Source of the DNA: Gammaproteobacteria bacterium
GTDB lineage: Bacteria > Pseudomonadota > Gammaproteobacteria > Steroidobacterales > Steroidobacteraceae
Assembly (NCBI GenBank): GCA_030040575.1
Contig: JASHTK010000243.1
Coordinates: forward strand, 1 to 36,863
Direction of reading: 5' to 3'
DNA: 36,863 bases
In this document: in pieces, positions 25,437 through 33,101 of the stretch
Layout: each line of letters opens with the position of its first letter
Numbering within the stretch: position 1 is the first letter of the stretch
The notes under the pieces: model-generated
The model's database searches: none
Seen by the model: only the letters and a program-made list of their open reading frames with translations
What the model was told of the DNA's origin: nothing
Position numbers and translations under genes: made by a program

Positions 25437-28301
25437 ATGATCAGTCTGAGTGATGCGGGGAGTCCGGTGCGGGCCGAGCGGCCGTTGCCGAGCGAGTTTC
25501 CATCGTTGAGCGCGCCCCGCCCTCGCGCTGCGTGCAGCTCGCGCAGTGCGCTCGCCACCGCGCTGTGCCTCGTGAGCGTGATGGGCGCGGCGGCCGGCCT
25601 TTCGCACGCAGCGGACGCCACATCGAGCGCTGCGGCGACTGCTGCAACCGACGCCGCATCCTCTGCTGCCGCGAGCGCCTCGCCATCTACTGCAACGGAT
25701 CCCGCGTCCTCAGACGCTGCTCCGTCGCAGGTGGCGGATGCGAGCGACCCCGATGGCGGCGGGACGGCACTACAGGAGGTCAAGGTCTCGGCATCCGCCA
25801 TCAAGAGCCAGCTCACCCAGACCGACATGGTGGCGTTGCACGACATCCCCACGTCGATCTCCGTCGTGAGCGGCGCCGAGCTCGAGCAGACGGGGGCGGT
25901 CGACATCACCGACGTGCTGCAGCGAATCGGCAATGCGTCGTTCGACTTCGGCAACCCGCGAACCGGATCCCTGACCATGCGCGGGATCACGACCGGCACG
26001 AGCGACATCATCGATCCGAGCGTCGGAGCGATGGTGGACGGGGTGAGCTACGCCTATAACCCGCTGATCACCGGCCTGCCCTTCTTCGACATCAACAACG
26101 TCAACGTGACGCGCGGACCGCAGGGCACCGAGGGCGGCAAGAACAGCAGCATCGGGGAGATCGAGGTCACGAGCAATTTGCCGAGCTTTACGCCCGAGGC
26201 GGACGCCTCGCTCGCGTTCGGCAATTACGACACGGTCCGGGCCGAGGCGGACGCCGCCGGCGGGCTCATCGACGATCTGCTCGCCTTTCGGGTGAGCTTC
26301 TTCCGCGACGAGGAGAACGGCGCCTATCTCAACGCGTTCGACGAGCTCGCCGGCCGCGCGAGCTACGACAGCATCGATGTGACCGCCGGCCGCGCGCAGC
26401 TGCTGTTCACTCCGTTCTCCGGATTCAGCGCCCGCATCATCGTCCAGATTCAGCCGAACGGCTCGGAGTACATCAACGGGCTCACCTTCAAGCTGCCCAC
26501 GCCGGACTTCTACGCGAACGGCGCTCCGGTCAACCAGGCCCTGCAGCCGGTCGGCCTGCTCTCGCGGAGCTGGTTCACCCAGGAGTCGAGCTACAGCTAC
26601 GCGGACTACCTCGCCTATCCCGTCGATGATGACAACAACGGGGCGATCATCACCGGATTGCAGGGCTACACGTCGTTGCTGCAGTGGAACCTCGGCAAGG
26701 CGACGCTCTCCTCGGTGACGGGCTACGTGGACTCGTACTTCAGCGCAGCGAACGACGAGGGCACACCCTTCGACATCACGGACGACGGCGGCTACATCAC
26801 CTACTACCACCAGGTGAGCGAGGAGGTGCGGCTCGCCTCGGAGATCGCGGACTTCGCCGATTACGTGACGGGGATCTATTACCTCGAGACCTCCGACAAT
26901 TCCCACTCGCGAACCCGCTACGGCTCCGATGCCGGCGCGTGGTACACGAGCGTCGCGCAGTACACGACCTTGGATTCGGATGCCGCGGGCGAGCTCCTGA
27001 TGCAGGACTCCCTCGACCGGCTCTACGAGGGCACCCTCACCCTCGCGACCGACCGGTCCGCCGCGTGGTACGGCCACGTCAACTGGCACTTGACCGATCC
27101 CCTGACGCTCACGACGGGCCTGCGCCTCACCCGCGAGGATCGGTACACGGTCCAGAGCGACGGGGCGGCCGACTACGGCTACGGTGCCGCGCTCAATCCC
27201 GTCTCGATCAACAACCTGCAGCTCGGCGGCTTTGCGAGCAACGCCACGACGGGCGCCCTCCTCGCCGGGAACACGACGGCGCAGCTCAATCTCGCCGATG
27301 CGGTCGCCTCCGAGTACTTCGGGGTCGCGCCGACCGGCGTTCCGGGCGCGGCCTACGAGAGCTTGACGGGCGCCGAGCAGGCGCAGGTCGCTGCGGCGAA
27401 GGCCGTGCGGCTCGCGCAGCTCGGCGTGCAGTACGCCGCGACAGCGGCTCAACCCTACAAGGGCACGCTGCCGACCGGCGATGTGAGCTTGAGCTACAAG
27501 GTCGATCCGAGCGAGACGGCCTACCTGACCTGGGAGCACGGCGCCAAGGCCGGGGTCTCGCAGATCACCGGCGCGACGGTGAACGGCGGCATCTCGATCC
27601 TGGTCCCGGCCGAGACCTCCAACTCCTACGAGCTCGGCTCCCGGTCGAGCCTCGCCGGGGGCACGGTGGTCGTCAATGGCGACCTGTTCCTCGACCGCAT
27701 CCACGACTTCCAGCAGACGGTGTACTTCTTCAACCCCGTCACGACGGCGCTGCTCAACAACGGCACGCTGCAGTACTCGGAGGGCGTCGGCAGCGTGCCG
27801 CGCGCGGAGACGAAGGGACTCGAGGTCGACGCCGCGTACAACGGCATCAAGAACTTCTCGTTCAAGCTCTCCGGTGCGTACACCGACGCGTACTACACCG
27901 ATTTCCCGAACGCGGCGCAGCCCGCCGAAGACGCCAATCAGAAGGTCGCATTCCGGAACGTGACCGGCTTCACCTTGCCGTTCGCCTCCAAGTTGAGCTT
28001 CGACCTCGCGGGGACCTATCAGGTGCCCGTGCTCGGGGACAAGGTGTTCCACGCGACCGCCAACTATCACTACACCGGAGGCTATAACTCCGACACGAAT
28101 CTCTCGGCGTACGCCTGGGTCCCGGGCTACGGGATCACCGATCTCACGGTCGGCATCGCCCGCAGCGACCAGCGGATCGACGTGAGCGTGCAGGTGAAGA
28201 ATCTGCTCAACACGGACTATGCCCCGCTCAGGACCTGGAACAGCGTAACGCCCGGCATTCCGCGCTGGTACGGCATCGTGATCAGCGGAAAGCTCGATTG
28301 A
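25437..28301 (+). CDS. TonB-dependent outer-membrane receptor
   Basis: 954 residues from ATG 25437 (GAGGGAG about 11 nt upstream; GTG 25425 overlaps that site and is less likely). A signal peptide of about 55 residues (TALCLVSVMGAAAGLSHA) is followed by an Ala/Ser/Thr/Asp-rich linker and a TonB-box-like ALQEVKVSA at about 111-119. The plug domain has IPTSISVVSGAELEQTGAVDITDVLQRI and NVNVTRGPQGTEGGKNSSIGEIEV. The rest is a 22-strand barrel ending in VQVKNLLNTDYAPLRTWNSV and WYGIVISGK. The substrate is unknown; size and layout fit receptors for sugars, siderophores, sterols or sulfonated compounds. A sigma-54 promoter and the SfnR-like regulator suggest an organosulfur ligand. It is followed by a rhodanese-like gene. 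Confidence 0.92.
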   Translation: MISLSDAGSPVRAERPLPSEFPSLSAPRPRAACSSRSALATALCLVSVMGAAAGLSHAADATSSAAATAATDAASSAAASASPSTATDPASSDAAPSQVADASDPDGGGTALQEVKVSASAIKSQLTQTDMVALHDIPTSISVVSGAELEQTGAVDITDVLQRIGNASFDFGNPRTGSLTMRGITTGTSDIIDPSVGAMVDGVSYAYNPLITGLPFFDINNVNVTRGPQGTEGGKNSSIGEIEVTSNLPSFTPEADASLAFGNYDTVRAEADAAGGLIDDLLAFRVSFFRDEENGAYLNAFDELAGRASYDSIDVTAGRAQLLFTPFSGFSARIIVQIQPNGSEYINGLTFKLPTPDFYANGAPVNQALQPVGLLSRSWFTQESSYSYADYLAYPVDDDNNGAIITGLQGYTSLLQWNLGKATLSSVTGYVDSYFSAANDEGTPFDITDDGGYITYYHQVSEEVRLASEIADFADYVTGIYYLETSDNSHSRTRYGSDAGAWYTSVAQYTTLDSDAAGELLMQDSLDRLYEGTLTLATDRSAAWYGHVNWHLTDPLTLTTGLRLTREDRYTVQSDGAADYGYGAALNPVSINNLQLGGFASNATTGALLAGNTTAQLNLADAVASEYFGVAPTGVPGAAYESLTGAEQAQVAAAKAVRLAQLGVQYAATAAQPYKGTLPTGDVSLSYKVDPSETAYLTWEHGAKAGVSQITGATVNGGISILVPAETSNSYELGSRSSLAGGTVVVNGDLFLDRIHDFQQTVYFFNPVTTALLNNGTLQYSEGVGSVPRAETKGLEVDAAYNGIKNFSFKLSGAYTDAYYTDFPNAAQPAEDANQKVAFRNVTGFTLPFASKLSFDLAGTYQVPVLGDKVFHATANYHYTGGYNSDTNLSAYAWVPGYGITDLTVGIARSDQRIDVSVQVKNLLNTDYAPLRTWNSVTPGIPRWYGIVISGKLD

Positions 28302-28357
28302 CGAATTTGATGACCGAGATTGAACCTCCTCCTCCTCGACAAGGGAAGACACCCACC

Positions 28358-28846
28358 ATGAAGATCCGCAAGAGCCTGGTGCTCGCGCTCGCCGCAACGA
28401 CTGCGTTCTCGCCCATCGTGTTCGCGCAATCCGCGGGCGGCGCGCCCCCGGTGCACGTCCGGCACGGCTCCGGCCCGCAGGCGCACGTGCTCACGCGCGC
28501 GGAGCTCGACCGGCTGCTCGCTCACCCCGACAAGGTGCTGCTCATCGACGTGCGCCGGCCCGATGAGATCAGCTCGATCGGCGGTTTCCCCGTGTACCTC
28601 AGCATCCAGCTCAAGGACCTCGGCAAGAGCCTGCGCTGGATCCCGAGGGACCGCGTCCTCGTCACGGTATCGAATCATGCCGGACGCGCCGGCCGGGCGG
28701 CGCAACTGCTCCTCAGCAAGGGCTTCCACGTCGCAGGCGCGGCCGGCGCCCAGCTCTACGAGAAGGAAGGCGGGGTGCTCACCAAGATCGCCGCGCCTGC
28801 GCCTGCGCCTGCGGCACACGCCGAGAACACGGCGCGCTCCGAATAG
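28358..28846 (+). CDS. Exported rhodanese-like protein lacking the catalytic Cys
   Basis: 162 residues from ATG 28358, 56 nt after the receptor, same operon. Signal peptide ends near VFAQSAGG (about residue 27). The rhodanese fold is shown by LTRAELDRLLAHPDKVLLIDVRRPDEISSIGGFP and by the active-loop region VTVSNHAGRAGRAAQLLLSKGF. The loop normally reads C-x-x-G-x-R-S; here the Cys position is Ser105, so sulfur transfer through a persulfide is not expected. It may bind a ligand or partner instead. The C-terminus is a short Pro-Ala repeat. The ORF could start at 28298, but that would place charged residues before the signal peptide. Confidence 0.82.
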   Translation: MKIRKSLVLALAATTAFSPIVFAQSAGGAPPVHVRHGSGPQAHVLTRAELDRLLAHPDKVLLIDVRRPDEISSIGGFPVYLSIQLKDLGKSLRWIPRDRVLVTVSNHAGRAGRAAQLLLSKGFHVAGAAGAQLYEKEGGVLTKIAAPAPAPAAHAENTARSE

Positions 28847-29039
28847 CCTCGGCGCGGCAGCGGCGCGGGCGTACGTTCGGCAACCCTTTGCAAAGCTCGG
28901 TTACGCCGAGCCGCTCAGCGCCGCTCGCGATGGCGTCATCGCCAGATTTCATTTGCTCGCGCGACGGCGTTGCGTGACACTTTTCGCGCGAACCGAGGGC
29001 GGCGCCGGTCCGAGGGGCCGGGCACGGAGGATCCTCGCC

Positions 29040-29216
29040 ATGCAAAGCTGGACACAGTGGCAGCGCGAAGTCCTGGCGCTCCTGCGCCAGGATTTCCAGG
29101 AGATTCTGCGTCACATCGCGCTCGACGACATCGACTGGCCGTCGTGGCGCGATTTCTACCTCCAAGGCAGAACGCCGCGCGCGGCGATCGACCGCGCCCT
29201 GGAGCGCGATCTGTAG
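29040..29216 (+). CDS. Small conserved hypothetical protein
   Basis: 58 residues beginning MQSWTQWQREVLALL, with a strong GGAGG 9 nt before ATG. It is acidic and aromatic, with IALDDIDWPSWRDFYLQGRTPRAAIDRALERDL. I recall this type of short protein (D-x-D/V-D-W-x-x-W-R-x-x-Y/F-x-x-G-R-x-P-x-x-A-x-x-R-A) in many proteobacteria without assigned function. No signal peptide or transmembrane helix. The 28847-29039 gap before it holds only a short hairpin (28895-28911). Confidence 0.72.
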   Translation: MQSWTQWQREVLALLRQDFQEILRHIALDDIDWPSWRDFYLQGRTPRAAIDRALERDL

Positions 29217-29264
29217 CGGAGCTGATCCGACCGCGCGGCGACCCTCTCGCCGCCACGATCTCGC

Positions 29265-30233
29265 TCAACTTGCCGCAAGCGTCGTCGGCAGCGTCCGCGC
29301 GCCGGGCAGGGCTTGCTTCGGCTCGCGCGCGCCGAGCGGTGCGCGGCGCTCGCTCGCAACGCTCCCGATCTCGCGCAGCAGCCAAGCCCGAAACACCGCG
29401 ATCTGCGGGCGAGCCGCCGCCTCGCGCTTGTGCAGGAGAAAGTAGCTCTCGGGGGTCTCGAGCGCGTGGTCGAACAGCTGCAGGAGGGATCGCGCGCGGA
29501 GCCGCTCGACCCCGAGCGGCATCGGAATCAAGCCCACCCCGATGCCCTGCTCCGCCGCGTGCGCAAGCTCGCTTAATGTATCGAAGCAGACGCGCTTGCG
29601 CGGGCGCGGCGCCTCGAAGCCCGCCGCGTGCGCCCAGCGCTCCCAGGCGTCCTCCCGCGCAGCGTGCACGAGCAGGGTGTGGCGGTTGAGCTCGTCCACC
29701 GCGCGGATCGGGCGGTGGACGACGAGCGCCGGCGCGCAGGCCGGAACGTAGCTCTCCCCGCACAGCCGCAGGGACTGCACGTCCGACCACGGTCCGCTGC
29801 CGAGCACGATCGAGGCGTCTGCCTCCCCTGAGCCGGCGGTGCGCGAGCCGTCGGTGTCGATCCGAAGATCGAGATCCGAATGATCGGCGCTGAGCCGGCC
29901 GAGTCGCGGCAGCAGGAACTCGCTCGCGAAGAACGGCGCCACGCGCACCCGCAGCGAGCGGCGCCCGTAGCGGGAGCGCAGCTCGCGGGTTGCCGTGTCG
30001 AGGTGCTTGAACAGCGCGTCGATCGCGCCGAAGTACGTGCACCCCGCCTCGGTCAGGGTCACCTCGCGCACGCCCCGCCGGAAGAGCTGCACGCCGACGG
30101 CCTCCTCGAGCGCCTTCACCCGATAGCTCACGGCCGAGGGCGTCAGGCACAGCTGATGCGCGGCGTGCTTGAAGCTTCCAGTCCGGGCGGCGAGCAGGAA
30201 GGCTCGGAGCGTTCTCGTCGAGGGCAGTCGCAT
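29265..30233 (-). CDS. LysR-family regulator, GcvA-like
   Basis: 322 residues. N-terminal helix-turn-helix (LPSTRTLRAFLLAARTGSF, then HAAHQLCLTPSAVSYRVKALEEAVGVQLFRR) is of the GcvA/AmpR subtype. The effector domain follows from about 90, with the WERWAHAAGF and EQGIGVGLIPMPLG segments. It is divergent from the SDR gene, the common layout for a LysR protein and its target. A disordered C-terminal tail of about 25 residues follows the last helix. Effector unknown. Confidence 0.88.
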   Translation of the reverse strand: MRLPSTRTLRAFLLAARTGSFKHAAHQLCLTPSAVSYRVKALEEAVGVQLFRRGVREVTLTEAGCTYFGAIDALFKHLDTATRELRSRYGRRSLRVRVAPFFASEFLLPRLGRLSADHSDLDLRIDTDGSRTAGSGEADASIVLGSGPWSDVQSLRLCGESYVPACAPALVVHRPIRAVDELNRHTLLVHAAREDAWERWAHAAGFEAPRPRKRVCFDTLSELAHAAEQGIGVGLIPMPLGVERLRARSLLQLFDHALETPESYFLLHKREAAARPQIAVFRAWLLREIGSVASERRAPLGAREPKQALPGARTLPTTLAAS

Positions 30234-30297
30234 GGCTCACCGGGTCCGTGGGCGCCGGGAGCCCATTCGCCCGCGGCGCGTGGTGGGTCGCCGGGAC

Positions 30298-30352
30298 GCG
30301 AATGAGAGCAAAATCGAACGAGGGGGAAGTTCAATCAGCGCAGCTCATTCGC
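30298..30352. promoter_or_regulatory. Inverted repeat between LysR gene and SDR gene
   Basis: GCGAATGAG (30298-30306) and its exact complement CTCATTCGC (30344-30352) are 46 bp apart centre to centre in the divergent intergenic region. A third related CCATTCGC lies at 30263-30270. They could be operator half-sites of the adjacent LysR protein. Basis is symmetry and position only. Confidence 0.4.
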
Positions 30353-30490
30353 ATCCCCGGCGCCCGCAACTACCATACCGTGCCGGCTGCGGAACACCAA
30401 CAACACTTCGTTCGGCCTGCATAGCCGACGGGCATTGAACGGCGCGCGCCGCGTTGCCGGTGCACCGCCCCGCGATGATAATGACCTGCC

Positions 30491-31192
30491 ATGACCCTCT
30501 CCGCCTATCGAACGGCGTTCATCGTCGGTGCCGGCAGCGGCTTGAGCGCCTCGCTCGCTCGGCTCCTGCATGCCGAGGGATTGCAGGTCGCGCTCGGCGC
30601 ACGCCGCGCGGAGCGGCTCGCCGCCCTCGCCGCCGAGACGGGCGCGCTCCCCGTCCCGACCGACGCGCAGGATCCCGCGAGCGTCGCTGCCGCGTTCGAG
30701 CGGGTGGAGAGCCGGCTCGGCGCCCCCGACGTCGTGGTCTACAACGCCAGCGCCCGCTTGCGGGGACCTTTCGTGGACCTCGAGGCGACGGCCGTGCGCT
30801 CCGTGCTCGAGGTGACCGCGTACGGAGGGTTTCTCGTCGCGCAGCAGGCGGCCCGGCGGATGCTGCCGAACGGCCGGGGCGCGATCCTCTTCACGGGCGC
30901 TTCCGCGAGCATCAAGGGCTATGCGCAATCAGCGCCGTTCGCGATGGGCAAATTCGCGCTGCGCGGCCTTGCGCAGAGCCTCGCCCGCGAGCTCGCCCCG
31001 CGCGGGATCCACGTCGCGCATTTCGTCATCGACGGCGGCATCCGCAGCGCCGCGCGGCCGGATCCGGCCGGCTCCCCCGACTCCCTGCTCGACCCCGATG
31101 CGATTGCGCGGACGTATCTGCACGTCCTGCGGCAGGACCGCAGCGCCTGGACCTCCGAGGTCGAGCTGCGGCCGTGGGTGGAGAGCTTCTGA
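30491..31192 (+). CDS. Short-chain dehydrogenase/reductase-like protein (Tyr to Phe variant)
   Basis: 233 residues. Rossmann nucleotide site VGAGSGLSASLA (12-23), YNAS at 84-87 in place of NNAG, and a Ser-rich TGASAS (135-140) in the position of the catalytic serine. The YxxxK motif reads FAMGK (150-154): Lys is kept, Tyr is Phe. Some SDR subgroups share AFAxxKFALR and are annotated as oxidoreductases without proof of catalysis. Start at ATG 30491 has only a weak ribosome site. Divergent from the LysR gene; ends 18 nt before the next promoter array. Confidence 0.85.
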   Translation: MTLSAYRTAFIVGAGSGLSASLARLLHAEGLQVALGARRAERLAALAAETGALPVPTDAQDPASVAAAFERVESRLGAPDVVVYNASARLRGPFVDLEATAVRSVLEVTAYGGFLVAQQAARRMLPNGRGAILFTGASASIKGYAQSAPFAMGKFALRGLAQSLARELAPRGIHVAHFVIDGGIRSAARPDPAGSPDSLLDPDAIARTYLHVLRQDRSAWTSEVELRPWVESF

Positions 31193-31210
31193 GCGGAAAG
31201 CCCCCCGGGC

Positions 31211-31269
31211 GACTGTCACCGAGACATAACCGCCTTTCGACTGACATCCTACCGCCGCCCGCCCACACT
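31211..31269 (+). promoter_or_regulatory. Array of four 11-bp repeats plus -10 (peroxiredoxin-like gene promoter)
   Basis: Units begin at 31211, 31222, 31233 and 31244 with ends ACCG, ACCG, ACTG and ACCG; unit 1 is gactgtcaccg. All four are in exact 11-bp phase. Nine nt later is CACACT (31264-31269) at the -10 position, weaker than the TAGNNT seen elsewhere. The predicted start is near 31276, leaving a leader of about 50 nt. Confidence 0.72.
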
Positions 31270-31280
31270 CGCTCCCCTGA

Positions 31281-31300
31281 CGGGCTCGGCCGCGAGCCCG
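31281..31300 (+). other. Hairpin in the leader of the peroxiredoxin-like gene
   Basis: CGGGCTCG (31281-31288) and CGAGCCCG (31293-31300) form an 8-bp stem with a 4-nt loop just after the predicted transcription start and 9 nt before AAGGAGG. It may stabilise the 5' end of the mRNA. The site AAGGAGGCT is the same as that of the FAD gene at 13.37 kb. Confidence 0.4.
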
Positions 31301-31326
31301 CTCCGGTCCAAGGAGGCTCGTTCGGC

Positions 31327-31923
31327 ATGGCGACCCTGGTGCTTACGGGACATCCGATCATCGGCGGCGACCTGATCGGCACGTCCTTGTCGCTGAGTGA
31401 GTGGCTGCAGGACGACTGGGCCATCCTCTTCTCACACCCCGACGACTTCATCCCCTCCGAACTCGAGCTCGATCGGTGGGTCGCGCTCGCACGGCCTGCC
31501 TTCGCAGGCGCGTGCGTCCGGCCGCTCGCGCTCGCCAGGCCGAGGCGGCCGCTCGATTGCGGCTGGATCACCCAGCTCACCGGCGATGCGCGCACGGTGC
31601 TGCTCCGGGATGGATCGGGCGGGTACTTCGATGCGCCGGACGATCTCGCGCGCCGCCTGCGGGATGCCATCGCCCAGATGGACCAGCGATTCGTCATGCT
31701 GATCGACGGCTCGCTCAAGCGCCGCAAGACCTATGCGTACCAGACACTCGAGCACCTGCCCTCCCCGCTCGATTTCGTGCGCTGGGCGAGCACGCTGCGG
31801 AATCTGCCCGAGCCGCAGGAGCCTCCGGTCGATACCCATCCGGGATACCTCGCCCAGAGGCCGCGCCGGGACTGGCGCGACGGGCGGTCGCCGGGAGCCT
31901 TTCGCAGTCAGAGCGGCGCCTGA
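31327..31923 (+). CDS. Degenerate 1-Cys peroxiredoxin-like protein (LsfA-like, no peroxidatic Cys)
   Basis: 198 residues from ATG 31327, AAGGAGG 10 nt upstream. LSLSEWLQDDWAILFSHPDDF (21-41) closely matches the region of 1-Cys peroxiredoxins that reads [23 protein letters not shown]. Here the following residues are IPSELEL, so the peroxidatic Cys is replaced, at about Glu45. Later GWITQLTGDARTV and the C-terminal part are also diverged, and two other Cys are not in the canonical place. LsfA, a 1-Cys peroxiredoxin of Pseudomonas, is a known sulfate-starvation protein, which fits the promoter array and the neighbouring cysB. The role of the altered protein is unknown: chaperone-like or binding function is possible. 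Confidence 0.7.
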   Translation: MATLVLTGHPIIGGDLIGTSLSLSEWLQDDWAILFSHPDDFIPSELELDRWVALARPAFAGACVRPLALARPRRPLDCGWITQLTGDARTVLLRDGSGGYFDAPDDLARRLRDAIAQMDQRFVMLIDGSLKRRKTYAYQTLEHLPSPLDFVRWASTLRNLPEPQEPPVDTHPGYLAQRPRRDWRDGRSPGAFRSQSGA

Positions 31924-31971
31924 GGCTTCGAGGCCTGAGGCGGCCTGAGAGAGGGCTCGATCTTCCGCCCG

Positions 31972-32946
31972 TTACCGCACGGGCAGCTCTATTCCGGTGA
32001 AGAGCGCATCGACCTCGGCCTGAGTCTCGCAGGCCGCCGCCCGGTCCACGATCCGACGCGTCAGGTGTGGCGCGAGCAGCTGCATGAAGTCGTACATGTA
32101 GCTGCGGAGCAGTCCCCCGCGCGTGAAGCCGACCCAGGTCGTGTGGATGGGGAACAGGTGCGAGGCCTCGAGGGAGACGAGGTCGGCATCGTCCTCCCCG
32201 TCCATCGCGACGCTCGCGACGATGCCGATGCCAAGGCCGAGGCGCACGTACGTCTTGATCACGTCGGCATCTCGCGCCGTGAGCGCCACGTTGGCGCGCA
32301 GGCCCCCCTTGGCGAACGCCTCGTGCAGCGATGAGGGGCCGGTGAAGCTGAACACGTAGGTCACGATCGGAAATTCGGCGAGCTGCCGCAGGGCGGGCCT
32401 CCGGACGGTCGCGAGCGGATGATTGCGCGGCACGATGATGCGCCGGTGCCACTGGTACCAGGGCAGGAGAGTGTGCTTGGCGAACAGCTCCTGCGATCCG
32501 GTCGCGATGGCAAACTCGATCCGATCGGTCTTCGCCATCTCGGCGATCTGCTCGGAGGTCCCCTGGTGCAGGTGGAACTGCACGCTCGGGTACTTCGAGC
32601 GGAACTGCTTGATCACGGGCGGCAGGGTGTAGCGCGCCTGGGTATGGGTCGTGCCGATCGCGAGGCTGCCGCGGCCCGCGTGCTTGAACTCGTCGGAGAC
32701 GCTCTTGATGTTCTGCGCCTCGCGCAGGATCTTGAGCGCGTGCGTCACGATCCGCTCCCCGGGCTGGGTGAGGCTCGTGAGAGTCCGCCCGGTGCGCACG
32801 AAGATGTTGAATCCGAGCTCTTCCTCGAGCAGTTTCAGCTGCTTGCTCACGGCCGGCTGCGTCGCGCACAGCTTGGCGGCGGCGGCCGTGATGTTGAGCT
32901 CGTTCTGGACGACCGCCGTGAGGAAGCGCAGCTGCTGGAGTTTCAC
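31972..32946 (-). CDS. cysB: CysB, LysR-type master regulator of sulfur assimilation
   Basis: 324 residues, exactly the length of E. coli CysB. MKLQQLRFLTAVVQNELNITAAAAKL, ATQPAVSKQLKLLEEELG, then GSLAIGTTHTQARYTLPPVIKQF, HLHQGTSEQIAEM, FAIATGS, TDADVIKTYVRLGLGIGIVAS-like DADVIKTYVRLGLGIGIVAS and RSYMYDF...APHLTR are family signatures; TTHTQARY and the VTYxFxFTGxS stretch form the sulfate/acetylserine pocket. Start is GTG 32946, fixed by the invariant MKLQQL opening. There is no Shine-Dalgarno. A promoter array ends so close upstream that the mRNA may be leaderless. Converges with the peroxiredoxin-like gene. Confidence 0.95.
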   Translation of the reverse strand: MKLQQLRFLTAVVQNELNITAAAAKLCATQPAVSKQLKLLEEELGFNIFVRTGRTLTSLTQPGERIVTHALKILREAQNIKSVSDEFKHAGRGSLAIGTTHTQARYTLPPVIKQFRSKYPSVQFHLHQGTSEQIAEMAKTDRIEFAIATGSQELFAKHTLLPWYQWHRRIIVPRNHPLATVRRPALRQLAEFPIVTYVFSFTGPSSLHEAFAKGGLRANVALTARDADVIKTYVRLGLGIGIVASVAMDGEDDADLVSLEASHLFPIHTTWVGFTRGGLLRSYMYDFMQLLAPHLTRRIVDRAAACETQAEVDALFTGIELPVR

Positions 32947-32953
32947 ACGAGCC

Positions 32954-33013
32954 AGTCTAGGCTCGAGCTCGTTACGAAGTCGGTCGCCGGGCGGTCACGG
33001 AACGGTGACGCCG
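32954..33013 (-). promoter_or_regulatory. Array of four 11-bp repeats plus -10 (cysB promoter)
   Basis: On the minus strand units begin at 33013, 33002, 32991 and 32980 with ends ACCG, ACCG, ACCG and AACG. Unit 4, acttcgtaacg, closely resembles unit 4 of the porin array, acttcataacc. After 10 nt comes TAGACT (32954-32959 on the reverse strand). Only 7 nt separate this -10 from the GTG start. The array here implies autoregulation if CysB is the reader. Two further TGTCACC/GGTCACC elements lie on the plus strand at 33034 and 33069 without clear phasing. Confidence 0.75.
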
Positions 33014-33101
33014 GCGCATCGGCCGGCAGGCGCTGTCACCTCCCGCCGCCGCGGGGGGTCGAGGCCCGGTCACCCCTCCCCTCGGCCGTGCCACCGTGGA
33101 G

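Noticed and set aside
25770-28397. 875-codon minus-strand frame opposite the TonB receptor
   Set aside because: Shadow of the receptor gene; no signal or motif, Arg/Val/Ala-rich composition.
28885-28898. Possible sigma-54 promoter CGGCAACCCTTTGC before the small gene at 29040
   Set aside because: Distance between GG and GC is one base too short for the -24/-12 rule.
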